Shown piece after piece: positions 55,440-64,000 of a stretch of 64,000 nt of DNA (positions are counted from its first letter, which is position 1; each line of letters opens with the position of its first letter). The stretch is from positions 112,032-176,031 of the forward strand of contig NZ_BOOK01000013.1 of NCBI RefSeq assembly GCF_016863195.1. The letters run 5' to 3'. A program made the translations under genes and the position numbers. The notes under the pieces were generated by a model. It worked only from the letters and a program-made list of their open reading frames with translations, searched no databases and had not been told where the DNA came from. This DNA is from Paraplanobispora takensis (GTDB lineage Bacteria; Actinomycetota; Actinomycetes; Streptosporangiales; Streptosporangiaceae).

Positions 55440-56493
55440 TGGCTTCGCCTCCGATGGCGTTTCCGGCTGCCGCTCTGATGATTGCCTGCGCGGTCACGAT
55501 ATCGGCGAGGGCGCCGCCGAGCCCGGTGAGCGGGGGCGTGCCCTCGGTCACCAGGGCGTGGAAGGCCTCCAGCTGCAGCTCGAAGGCCTCGGACACGTCG
55601 CGGAAGACCGCCCTGGTCTCGCCCGCGCCGGAGGGGGAGGCGGCGGTCAGGACGGTGGGGGCGTTCAGCAGGTAGGGGGAGGGGAAGACGAGCTCCAGGG
55701 AGCCGTCCTCGTGGTGGACCGCGACGGTCTCGCGGTAGGCGGGGTGGCCGGGCAGATAGTGCCAGCGCAGGCCGTATCGGCCGTGCTCCAGCGCGCCGGC
55801 GGCCTCGATGGAGGGGCCTTCCCAGACGGCGGCGTGCTCGACGGTGGCGGGCGGGCCGGCGAAGGTCCGCATGAGCGCCAGGTCGTGGCAGAGACTGCCG
55901 AGCACGACGTCGGCGTACAGCGACCGCCACGGCGCGGGCGCGGCGGGGCCGAGGGCGGTGTCGAGCGCCTCCTCGTCGGCCCGCAGCCACGGCTCCAGCG
56001 CCTCGGCGGAGGGCCGGGAGGGCAGTACCCGGGCGAAGGCGAGCTGGGACTCGCCGGTGGGGTGCAGGACGGTGACGTCGAAGTGGCGGATCGCCCGCCC
56101 GTCCAGGAGGGCGACGGCCCGCCGGACGGCCGGGTCGTACTGCTTCATGTAGCCGACCATCAGCCGGTCCGCGTGGTCCAGCCCGGCGACCTCGGCGCGG
56201 CTGTAGGCCAGCGGCTTCTCGCACAGGACGGCGTGCCCGGAGGAGAGCGCGGCGGCGACGAGCGCGCCGTGGGATCCGGCGGTGAGCACGACGAGCGCGT
56301 CGAACCCGCCGTGGCCGAGCATGGCCCACGGGTCGGTGAAGGCGCGCGCCCCGGTCCGGCGCGCGGCCAGGTCGGCCCGGGCGGGGTCGAGGTCGCACAC
56401 GGCGGTGATCTCGAACAGCTCCGGCCGCCTGGCCAGCAGCGGCAGGTACATGACCTGGGCGGCCACGCCCAGCCCGGCCACCGCGACGTTCAC
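55429..56493 (-). CDS. Gfo/Idh/MocA-family oxidoreductase
   Basis: NAD(P)-dependent sugar dehydrogenase-type protein, 354 residues. The Rossmann motif is VAVAGLGVAAQVMYLPLLAR, and the family EKP motif is in AVLCEKPLAYSRAEV. The C-terminal alpha/beta domain contains GSLCHDLALMR, the place of the catalytic His. GTG 56493 forms a GTGA overlap with the PHP gene stop; GTG 56499 is an alternative. It probably oxidises a sugar or inositol-like compound released by the neighbouring mannosidase; the substrate is unproven. Confidence 0.88.
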   Translation of the reverse strand: MNVAVAGLGVAAQVMYLPLLARRPELFEITAVCDLDPARADLAARRTGARAFTDPWAMLGHGGFDALVVLTAGSHGALVAAALSSGHAVLCEKPLAYSRAEVAGLDHADRLMVGYMKQYDPAVRRAVALLDGRAIRHFDVTVLHPTGESQLAFARVLPSRPSAEALEPWLRADEEALDTALGPAAPAPWRSLYADVVLGSLCHDLALMRTFAGPPATVEHAAVWEGPSIEAAGALEHGRYGLRWHYLPGHPAYRETVAVHHEDGSLELVFPSPYLLNAPTVLTAASPSGAGETRAVFRDVSEAFELQLEAFHALVTEGTPPLTGLGGALADIVTAQAIIRAAAGNAIGGEANDA

Positions 56494-57704
56494 GCGCACA
56501 GCGCCACCACCTCGTTGCGGAAGGTCTCCAGCCGGTGCGGTCCCGGCCGGGCGGGCAGGACGAGCCGGTCGCCGACGATCACCCGGCGGGTCTCCGGGCC
56601 CCACAGGATCAGCCCGTCGGCGTCCAGCACGAGGAACTCCTCGCCGTGGCGCAGCAGGAGCGGCCCGTCGGGGCCGGTCGAGACGGCGGCGGTGCCGGCG
56701 CGCAGCCCTTCCAGGGGGTCGGCGCCGCCGAGGATCCAGGTGGTCGGCTCGCCCGGCGGGTGGCCCTCCTCGGGCCGGTGGTAGTCGCTGCCGCCGATCA
56801 TCACGGGCTCGGGCGTCCAGGCGCCGGTCCAGGCCAGGGGCGCGCCCCAGGTGCGGTCGAGCCAGCTCCAGTGCCACGTCTCGACGACGGCGGGCCGCTC
56901 GATCATGGGATGGCGCCAGGAGCAGTCGGCGGCGACGGGATGGTTGACCGACATCACTCCGCCTCCTTCCCGTACGGCGGACGCCCACGCGCCGGGCGGC
57001 TGACGGAAGTCGATCCAGCCCAGGTGACCGAAGGCGTTGGCGTGGCCGAGGTCGGTGGTGATCTCCTGGCCGGGGATGAGGGTGATGGCGGCGTAGGCGG
57101 CCGCGGCGGGCAGCTCCGCGTGGTGGCTGACGGTGTTGTGGTCGGTGACGGCCAGGAAGTCCAGCCCCCGGTCGGCGGCCAGGCAGGCCAGCTCGGCGAC
57201 GGTGAGGGAGCCGTCGGAGTGCACGGTGTGGGTGTGCAGGTCCCCGGCCAGCCAGCGCAGCCCGCCCAGGGAGGGCAGGCCGCGCCTGACCGCGGCGGGC
57301 GCGCGGGGCGGCGGGGGAGGGGGCCGCAGGCCGCGCCGGCCGTGGCGCGGGACGGCCGGCGGCGAGGGATGCGGGATGATCCGCAGCCGGTACGGCAGGC
57401 CGCCGGGCGGGACGCGGTACAGGCCCAGCATGACGTGCCAGAGGCCGGGCTCGGGTTCGCCCGGCAGATAGCCGGGGGTGGCCCAGGTGGGGGTGATCGT
57501 GTACTCGGACCGGGCGCCGCCGGACCAGCCGCGGAAGCCCGAGGGCCCCATGCAGCCCAGGTCCAGCACGCCGGCCGAGCGGTCGTAGGCCAGCCGGACG
57601 GTGAAGGCGCGCGTCCCGGCGGGCAGCTCGAAGGGGATCTGGCGGACCGGTTCGGACAGCCGGTCCCGCAGGGTCCAGGTTCCGGTGCGGCGCGTCACCT
57701 TCAT
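56490..57704 (-). CDS. PHP-domain metallohydrolase (CehA/McbA-like)
   Basis: 404 residues. An N-terminal beta domain of about 110 residues is followed by a Pro-rich linker and a PHP domain: GDLHTHTVHSDG (H157, H159), AVTDHNTVSHH, GQEITT, NHP and GGSDYH supply metal ligands. CehA/McbA relatives hydrolyse phosphoesters or carbamates. In a glycan operon it may act as a phosphodiesterase on a sugar phosphodiester. Its 5' end lies in the last, most diverged unit of a 50-bp tandem repeat that also supplies the GGAGG ribosome-binding site. Confidence 0.82.
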   Translation of the reverse strand: MKVTRRTGTWTLRDRLSEPVRQIPFELPAGTRAFTVRLAYDRSAGVLDLGCMGPSGFRGWSGGARSEYTITPTWATPGYLPGEPEPGLWHVMLGLYRVPPGGLPYRLRIIPHPSPPAVPRHGRRGLRPPPPPPRAPAAVRRGLPSLGGLRWLAGDLHTHTVHSDGSLTVAELACLAADRGLDFLAVTDHNTVSHHAELPAAAAYAAITLIPGQEITTDLGHANAFGHLGWIDFRQPPGAWASAVREGGGVMSVNHPVAADCSWRHPMIERPAVVETWHWSWLDRTWGAPLAWTGAWTPEPVMIGGSDYHRPEEGHPPGEPTTWILGGADPLEGLRAGTAAVSTGPDGPLLLRHGEEFLVLDADGLILWGPETRRVIVGDRLVLPARPGPHRLETFRNEVVALCA

Positions 57705-57797
57705 ACGGGGCGGTCCTCCAGGGTCCGGGGTCCGGCGCGGTGCGCCGTCTTTCTACGGGGCGGTCCTCCAGGGTCCGGGGTCCGGCGCGGTGCGCCG
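57671..57797 (-). repeat. 50-bp tandem repeat filling the ATPase-PHP gap
   Basis: 57704-57747 and 57754-57797 are identical over 44 bases with a period of exactly 50. A diverged third copy (57671-57710) forms the first codons of the PHP gene. On the minus strand each full unit holds TGGAGGACCGCCCCGTA, so the leader with its ribosome-binding site is duplicated while only the last copy keeps an ATG. Confidence 0.85.
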
Positions 57798-57800
57798 CCC

Positions 57801-58867
<1,067 letters not shown>

Positions 58868-58871
<4 letters not shown>

Positions 58872-59692
58872 TGCTTGATCCCTCCGTGGAAGCGGAAGCC
58901 GTACCGGCCGCTGACGAACAGGTACATCAGGACCACGGGCAGCGAGTAGAGCAACGAGAACGTGGAGATGAGGTCGAGGTTGGGCTGGCCGCCCTCGGTG
59001 TAGAGGGTGTAGAGGATCACCGCGCTGGGGGACTTGGCCGGGTCGCGCAGCAGGATGTACTGCATCAGGAAGCCGCCCCAGACGCTGGCCATGGCCCACA
59101 CGGCGATCGTGGCCAGGCCGGGCCGGACCACCGGGACCACGATGTGCCGCAGGATCTGCAGCGGTGAGGCGCCGAACACCCGGGCGGACTCCTCGTAGGA
59201 GGTGGGCGTGGCGTCCATGAAGTCCTTCAGGATGAAGATCGCCGCGGGGAGCAGCCCGCCCGACACGACGAGGATGACGCCGATGTGGGTGTCGACCAGG
59301 TTGAGGCGGGTGGCCAGCTCGAAGATCGGCACCATCGCGGCGGTGCCGGTGACCACCGACGACAGCAGGAGCAGCACGTACAGCAGGGCGTCGCGGCCGG
59401 GCACCCGCACGCGCGACAGCGCGTAGGCGGCCAGCGCGGCCAGGACGACCACGATGACCGCCGCGCCGCCGGCCTGGATGAGGGAGTTGCCGATGGAGCC
59501 CAGCGCGTAGGGGTTGTCGAGGATGGCGCGGAAGTTGGCGAGGGTGAACTCGGGCACGGAGACGGTGATGGAGGGGGTGGCGTCGAAGGGCGCCGTGGCC
59601 AGCCAGAGCATGGGCAGCGCGAAGAAGCCGACGACGAGGGCGAGGAAGGCGGCCGAGGCGAGGCGGCCGAGGACGTGGCGGACGGCGTTCAC
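58868..59692 (-). CDS. Sugar ABC transporter permease, MalG type
   Basis: 274-residue inner-membrane protein with six helices. The coupling motif is YEESARVFGASPLQILRHIV, followed by VVRPGLATIAVWAMASVW, and it ends FVSGRYGFRFHGGIKQ, a MalG-like terminus. GTG 59692 overlaps the MalF-type stop (GTGA). It should form a heterodimer with the protein encoded at 59689-60585. Confidence 0.92.
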
Positions 59693-60585
59693 GCGACGGC
59701 CTCCCGCAGGTCGCGGTCGCGGTTGCGCAGCAGGCGCAGGTAGGCCAGGGCGAAGACGAGGTTGATCAGGAGGATGAGGAAGGAGACGGCGGCGCCGAAG
59801 CCGAGCTGCCCGCCGCGCAGGGCCGTGGTGTAGACGTAGAACGGCAGGATCTCCGAACGCCCCTCGGGCCCGCCCGCGGTGATGAGGAACGGCGTGAAGT
59901 CGTTGAAGGTCCACAGGCTGATCAGCAGCATGTTGGTCAGGATGTGGCCCTTGATCCTGGGCAGGACGACGTCGCGCAGCTGCTGGAAGGTGGAGGCCCC
60001 GGCCAGGCGGGCGGTCTCCAGGTGCGAGGGGGGCACGTTCTCCAGCGCGGCGGCGTAGAGCATCATCGAGAACGCGGTGCCGCGCCAGGTGTTGAACACG
60101 ATGATCGACAGCATGGGATGGTCGAGCAGCCAGGCGGCGCCGGGGGTGCCCAGCAGGACGTTGAGGGTGCCGCCGTCACGGTCCAGCAGGGCGATCCACA
60201 GGAACGCCACCACCGAGCTCGGCAGGATCCACGACAGCAGCACCAGCCCCTCGACGATCCGCCGCACCGGGCCCCGCCGCCCGCGCATCGTCCACGCGAT
60301 TGCGAACCCCAGCCCCGCCTGCCCGATGATCGCCGAGCCCAGCACGTACTGCACGCTCAGCCACAGCGAGCGCTGGAACCTCTCGTCGCCGAGCGCCGCG
60401 GTGTAGTTGCCGGCCCCCACCACCTGCGGGTCCGCGGCGGCCAACCCGGTCAGGCGATAGTCGGTGAGCCCCAGATAGACCGTCCACAACGCGGGGAAGA
60501 CCAGGAACACCCCGATGAGCACGAGCGCCGGCAACACGAAGGTGACCGCACGCCCCCGCCCGAGCCCTGCCGCGTCTGTGTTCAC
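59689..60585 (-). CDS. Sugar ABC transporter permease, MalF type
   Basis: 298 residues, six helices, beginning FVLPALVLIGVFLVFPALW as CUT1 permeases do. The coupling loop is HLETARLAGASTFQQLRDVV followed by LPRIKGHI. The GTG start follows the binding-protein stop by 36 bases. Specificity is set by the binding protein and is probably a mannosyl oligosaccharide given the GH38 gene. Confidence 0.92.
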   Translation of the reverse strand: MNTDAAGLGRGRAVTFVLPALVLIGVFLVFPALWTVYLGLTDYRLTGLAAADPQVVGAGNYTAALGDERFQRSLWLSVQYVLGSAIIGQAGLGFAIAWTMRGRRGPVRRIVEGLVLLSWILPSSVVAFLWIALLDRDGGTLNVLLGTPGAAWLLDHPMLSIIVFNTWRGTAFSMMLYAAALENVPPSHLETARLAGASTFQQLRDVVLPRIKGHILTNMLLISLWTFNDFTPFLITAGGPEGRSEILPFYVYTTALRGGQLGFGAAVSFLILLINLVFALAYLRLLRNRDRDLREAVA

Positions 60586-60621
60586 GGCGACGCTGCGCGC
60601 CCGCCGGTACGGCGGGGCGGG

Positions 60622-62004
60622 TCAGTTGGAGACGTTGCCGGGGCCACCGACGATTCCCTCCACCTTGGTGCGGTAGGCGTCGGCGGCCTCCTCGGGAGGG
60701 GTGCCGGAGACGACGGCGGCGGTGGCCTCCTGCAGGGCGGTGGAGACCTGGGGGTAGACGGCCAGGCCGGGGCGGTAGGCGGTGATGGGCAGGATCTCCT
60801 CGGCGATGAACTTCAGCATCGGGTCGCCCGCCAGGACCTTCTCGTTGACGTCGGTGCGAGAGGTGACGCGGGCCGCTCCGGCGAGCTCGGCCTCGACCGC
60901 CTCGGCCGAGTGCATGAACGACAGCAGCTCCCAGGCCGGTCCGGGGTTCTCGGAGAAGGGGTTCAGCACGCGTACGGCCCCGCCGGACATGCTGACGAAG
61001 TCCTGCCCGCGCACCCCGGTGCCCGGCTCCCTGGCCGGGATCTTGGCGTAGCCGACGACCTTGTCCCGGTCGGGCATCGGCGCCACGCCCGCCGTCGGCT
61101 CGACCACCGACCGCCAGAAGTAGTCGCCCTCGGCCAGGATGCCGATCCTCCCCTCGGCGAACTCGGCGAAGGACTTGTCGCGGCCCTTGGCCTCCTGCTG
61201 GAGCTTCGGGTCGCCCAGACCGCCGGCGTAGACCTTCCGGTAGAAGTCCAGCATCTCCTTGACGCCCTGGGAGGCGCCGGTCCACTTGCCGCCCGAGTAG
61301 ATCTCGGTGCCGGTGCCCACCAGCAGCGGCAGCGCGCCCTGCATCGTGGTCGCCTCACCCATCGCGGTGCCGGCGTTGATCTGCAGCGGCGTCACGCCGG
61401 GCAGCTTCTTCAGCGCCTCGCCCGCGTCGACGATCTCCTGCCAGCTCTCGGGCTGCCAGGTCGCGGGCAGCCCCGCCTTGGCGAACAGCGTCTTGTTGTA
61501 GTACAGGACCCGCCCGTCGGTGCCCTGCGGCAGGCCGTACTTCTTGCCGTCGAAGATGCCCAGCCCCTGGACGGCCTGCGGGATCTGGTTCCAGCCCTCC
61601 CAGGCGTCCACCGCGGACCCGCCCACCTCGCTGAGCGGCTTGATGTAGCCGGCCTGGGCGAACTCGCCCACCCAGATCCCGTCGAGGTCGATCACGTCGG
61701 CGCCGGTCTTCGACTTCAGGTCCAGTGCGACCTTCGTCTTGTACTGCTCGTCGTCGACGCCGTTGGGCTGGAACAGCACCCGCACGTCCCGCCCGGCGGC
61801 CTTCTGCGCGGCCTCGAACCGGGGGATCACCCACTGCTTGATCCAGTCGGCGCTCGCCGAGTTCTTCCCGCCCGAGATCGCGTTGGCGGTGATGGTGAGG
61901 GTGACGGAGCCGCCCTCGGCGGGGGTGTCGGACCCGCAGGAGGCCACGGCCAGGACGGCCCCCATCAGAGTCGCGGCCAGGGCGGGACGGGGGGAGAGTC
62001 TCAC
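60622..62004 (-). CDS. Sugar ABC transporter substrate-binding lipoprotein
   Basis: 460-residue family 1 solute-binding protein. The N-terminus RLSPRPALAATLMGAVLAVA followed by SC is a lipoprotein signal with lipobox VASC. Family features are LPQGTDGRVLYYNKTLFAKA, GKWTGASQGVKEMLDFYRKV and GRIGILAEGDYFW. GTG 62004 has GAGGGGG 5 bases upstream; an upstream ATG would place the signal too far inside. First gene of the glycan operon, divergent from prcB. Confidence 0.9.
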   Translation of the reverse strand: MRLSPRPALAATLMGAVLAVASCGSDTPAEGGSVTLTITANAISGGKNSASADWIKQWVIPRFEAAQKAAGRDVRVLFQPNGVDDEQYKTKVALDLKSKTGADVIDLDGIWVGEFAQAGYIKPLSEVGGSAVDAWEGWNQIPQAVQGLGIFDGKKYGLPQGTDGRVLYYNKTLFAKAGLPATWQPESWQEIVDAGEALKKLPGVTPLQINAGTAMGEATTMQGALPLLVGTGTEIYSGGKWTGASQGVKEMLDFYRKVYAGGLGDPKLQQEAKGRDKSFAEFAEGRIGILAEGDYFWRSVVEPTAGVAPMPDRDKVVGYAKIPAREPGTGVRGQDFVSMSGGAVRVLNPFSENPGPAWELLSFMHSAEAVEAELAGAARVTSRTDVNEKVLAGDPMLKFIAEEILPITAYRPGLAVYPQVSTALQEATAAVVSGTPPEEAADAYRTKVEGIVGGPGNVSN

Positions 62005-62123
62005 AGCGACCCCCTCAGGAGGGTGAGGCATGTCACGACAACTCGACAATTACACGGGCGTACCCGCGAGTAAAGATCCGAGGATCCGGCCGGGGGTGGT
62101 TCGCGGTGAGCTGAGTCGGGGAA

Positions 62124-62177
62124 GTGCATGCACCACGACAACGTGAGTAGGGTCGGACCTTAAAGGAATGCACCTTT
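62124..62177 (+). promoter_or_regulatory. prcB leader: palindrome, candidate -10 and hairpin
   Basis: GTGCATGCAC (62124-62133) is a perfect palindrome, TAGGGT (62147-62152) a possible -10, and AAAGG/CCTTT (62162-62177) a small hairpin just before the GGAGGGAG ribosome-binding site. These lie in the region shared with the divergent sugar operon. The assignments are tentative. Confidence 0.35.
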
Positions 62178-62189
62178 GGAGGGAGTCGC

Positions 62190-63038
62190 GTGGCATCGCA
62201 CAGGGACCTGCCCGCCGGCATGGTGAGTCATATCTTCACGAACACCGGCAACTCCTCGTTCACCGAGTTCGTCGGGTCCTACGCGCCGGAGTTGCTCCCC
62301 GGCCGGAACGACACGCTGGCGACCCCGGTCGGCGACATGATTCCGCACGCAACCACGATCGTCGCGGCCACCTGCGCGGGGGGCGTGGTGATGGCCGGCG
62401 ACCGCCGGGCGACCTCGGGCAACATCATCTCCCAGCGGGACATCGAGAAGGTCTTCCGCACCGACGACCACTCGTGCATGGGCATCGCCGGGGCGGCGAG
62501 CACCGGCATCGAGATGGCCCGCCTCTTCCGGGTGGAGCTGGAGCACTACGAGAAGATGGAGGGCCGCACGCTCTCGGTGGCGGGCAAGGCCAACCGGCTG
62601 GCCACCATGATCCGCGGCAACCTCGCGATGGCGATGCAGGGGCTGGTCGTGGTGCCGCTGTTCGCCGCCTACGACCCCGACACCGACGGCGGCCGGATCT
62701 TCGGCTACGACGTCGGCGGCGGCCCCTACGAACAGTTCAACCACCACGCGATCGGCTCCGGCTCGATCTTCGCGCGGGGCGCTCTGAAGAAGCTCTACCG
62801 CGAGGGGGCCTCGGCCGAGGACACCGTGCTGATGCTCATCCAGACCCTCTACGACGCGGCCGACGACGACTCGGCGACCGGCGGGCCCGACGTGACCCGC
62901 AGGATCTGGCCGGTGGTCGCCGTGATCGACGCCGACGGGTTCCGCCGGCTGTCCGACGAGGAGGTCGCCGAACACGTGCGGACGACGGTGGACGGCCGGA
63001 TGACCAACCCCGACGGTCCCATCGCCCCGCTGCGCTAA
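62190..63038 (+). CDS. prcB: 20S proteasome beta subunit
   Basis: Catalytic subunit, 282 residues. A 54-residue propeptide is cleaved before T55 (PHA/TTIVAA) to expose the N-terminal Thr nucleophile. The active-site residues D17 and K33 of the mature form are in [10 protein letters not shown] and RDIEKVF. The GTG start has GGAGGGAG 5 bases before it. prcA follows after 21 bases, so the two are co-transcribed. Unlike the usual order, pup is not directly upstream; a divergent sugar operon is. Confidence 0.98.
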   Translation: MASHRDLPAGMVSHIFTNTGNSSFTEFVGSYAPELLPGRNDTLATPVGDMIPHATTIVAATCAGGVVMAGDRRATSGNIISQRDIEKVFRTDDHSCMGIAGAASTGIEMARLFRVELEHYEKMEGRTLSVAGKANRLATMIRGNLAMAMQGLVVVPLFAAYDPDTDGGRIFGYDVGGGPYEQFNHHAIGSGSIFARGALKKLYREGASAEDTVLMLIQTLYDAADDDSATGGPDVTRRIWPVVAVIDADGFRRLSDEEVAEHVRTTVDGRMTNPDGPIAPLR

Positions 63039-63059
63039 CACGAGAGGAAGACCACCCCG

Positions 63060-63860
63060 GTGTCCATGCCTTTTGGATATGCGTCCCCTGAGCAGATCAT
63101 GCGGGACAAGGCGGACTACGCGCGCAAGGGCATCGCGCGCGGCCGCAGCGTGGTCGTGCTCCAGTACGAGCACGGCATCCTGTTCGTCGCCCCCAACCCC
63201 TCCCGGGCGCTGCACAAGATCAGTGAGATCTACGACCGGATCGGCTTCGCCGCGGTCGGCCGCTACAACGAGTTCGAGGCGCTGCGGCTGGGCGGCATCC
63301 GCTACGCCGACATCAACGGCTACACCTACGACCGCTCCGACGTCACCGCCCGCGGCCTGGCCAACCTCTACGCGCAGAACCTCGGGCAGATCTTCACCGA
63401 GTCGATCAAGTCGATGGAGGTGGAGGTCGTCGTCGCCGAGGTCGGCGAGACCCCCGAGGCCGACGCGATCTACCGGCTGACCTTCGACGGCTCGGTCTTC
63501 GACGAGCACGGCACGGCCGCGATGGGCGGCCAGGCCGAGGCCGTCCTGACCCGGCTCAAGGAGCGCTACCGCGACGGCATGGGGCTGGCCGAGGCGCTGG
63601 AGACGGCGCTGACGGCGCTGACCGAGCCGGGCGGCGAGCGTCCCCCGGTCGGCCAGCTGGAGGTGGCGGTGCTCGACCGCAACCGCCCGCACCGCAAGTT
63701 CCAGAGGCTCAACGGCCCGAGGCTGGAGCGCCTGCTCGACGAGGCCGCCGCCCTGGCCAAGGCCGCCCCCGCCGAGACGGCCCCCGAGACCGACCCCGGC
63801 GCGTCCCCGGGCCCGGCCACCGCGCCCGAGGGGGACATCGACACCGGCTCCGGCGCCTGA
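63060..63860 (+). CDS. prcA: 20S proteasome alpha subunit
   Basis: Structural ring subunit, 266 residues, lacking the catalytic Thr. It starts MSMPFGYASPEQIMRDKADYA, the alpha N-terminus that forms the gate, followed by RKGIARGRSVV. NPSRALHKISEIYDRIGFAA and the C-terminal Pro/Glu-rich tail are usual in actinobacteria. GTG 63060 is used; ATG 63066 in frame is equally possible. It binds the Mpa/ARC C-terminus. Confidence 0.98.
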   Translation: MSMPFGYASPEQIMRDKADYARKGIARGRSVVVLQYEHGILFVAPNPSRALHKISEIYDRIGFAAVGRYNEFEALRLGGIRYADINGYTYDRSDVTARGLANLYAQNLGQIFTESIKSMEVEVVVAEVGETPEADAIYRLTFDGSVFDEHGTAAMGGQAEAVLTRLKERYRDGMGLAEALETALTALTEPGGERPPVGQLEVAVLDRNRPHRKFQRLNGPRLERLLDEAAALAKAAPAETAPETDPGASPGPATAPEGDIDTGSGA

Positions 63861-63877
63861 CGGCGACCGGCGCCGCC

Positions 63878-63915
63878 CGGCGGGAGGCCGCGGACCGGCC
63901 CGCGGTCTCCCGCCG
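63878..63915 (+). terminator. Hairpin after prcA
   Basis: CGGCGGGAGGCCGCGG and CCGCGGTCTCCCGCCG pair along 16 positions with one G-T wobble around a 6-nt loop, 18 bases after the stop. It probably ends the prcBA transcript. Confidence 0.6.
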
Positions 63916-63984
63916 CTCTCACCGCGGCCCGTGGTTTTCGCGGTGCCCGTGGTTTTACGGCTCGCGGTCTCCCGCCGCTCTCAC
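63901..63984 (+). repeat. Direct repeats downstream of prcA
   Basis: A 22-bp direct repeat beginning CGCGGTCTCCCGCC occurs at 63901-63922 and 63963-63984. Between the copies CCCGTGGTTTT occurs twice (63928, 63946). No gene is supported from 63861 to the window end. Confidence 0.7.
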
Positions 63985-64000
63985 GATCGCGCACGCTTCC

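Noticed and set aside
63566..63994. Minus-strand open frame at the window end
   Set aside because: It overlaps the 3' half of prcA and direct repeats, and its Arg/Ala/Pro-rich product shows no family features.

Overview
The window is about 72% G+C with strong third-position GC bias. It encodes a complete Pup-proteasome set (Mpa/ARC, Dop, Pup, PrcB, PrcA), so it comes from an actinobacterium. Gene content is compatible with Streptosporangiales or a relative, but the genus cannot be fixed from the sequence alone. No rRNA, tRNA, CRISPR array, insertion sequence or phage gene was recognised.

Layout. 1-10280: two consecutive peptide-type (Dpp/Opp) ABC importer operons on +; the first is cut by the window edge. 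10325-16434: a membrane diguanylate cyclase, a NarL-type response regulator/kinase pair and a RecB-like nuclease on -, then a site-2 protease on +. 16613-23000: an FAD/NAD(P) oxidoreductase, a small membrane protein and an FHA protein in one operon, then a cation/proton antiporter on - and an atypical protein kinase on +. 23080-26055: a TetR regulator divergent from a PfkB sugar kinase and a class III aminotransferase. 26149-28110: GAF and double-GNAT proteins on -. 28207-34020: trmI, mpa/arc, an acyltransferase and dop on +.

34067-40344 (-) is the most novel part. Six tightly coupled genes look like a RiPP pathway: a proline-rich putative precursor with a helical N-terminal recognition domain, a borosin-type (OphMA/SonM-like) backbone N-methyltransferase, a sulfotransferase fused to a putative dioxygenase, a second 2OG-Fe(II) dioxygenase, an SDR, and a B12-binding radical SAM enzyme of the RiPP-maturation class. 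It is divergent from a cobalamin operon (40712-46837: cbtB, cbtA, histidine phosphatase, ChlI/ChlD-type chelatase, cobO, cobB) headed by a cobalamin riboswitch, so a B12-dependent pathway sits beside B12 supply.

46916-52139 (-): a GGDEF/EAL protein, two Ser/Thr kinases and a small membrane protein. Pup (52353-52562) stands alone. 52599-62004 (-) is a glycan-uptake operon: lipoprotein, two permeases and ATPase of a sugar ABC importer, a PHP hydrolase, a Gfo/Idh/MocA oxidoreductase and a GH38 alpha-mannosidase. prcB and prcA close the window on +.

Two themes cross the window. First, the usually compact proteasome locus is dispersed: about 1.5 kb separates mpa from dop, 18 kb dop from pup, and 9.6 kb pup from prcB. 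Second, several operon junctions carry short tandem repeats (27, 17, 13 and 50 bp units) that begin at or next to a stop codon, three of them repeating an ATGA/GTGA-type junction motif.
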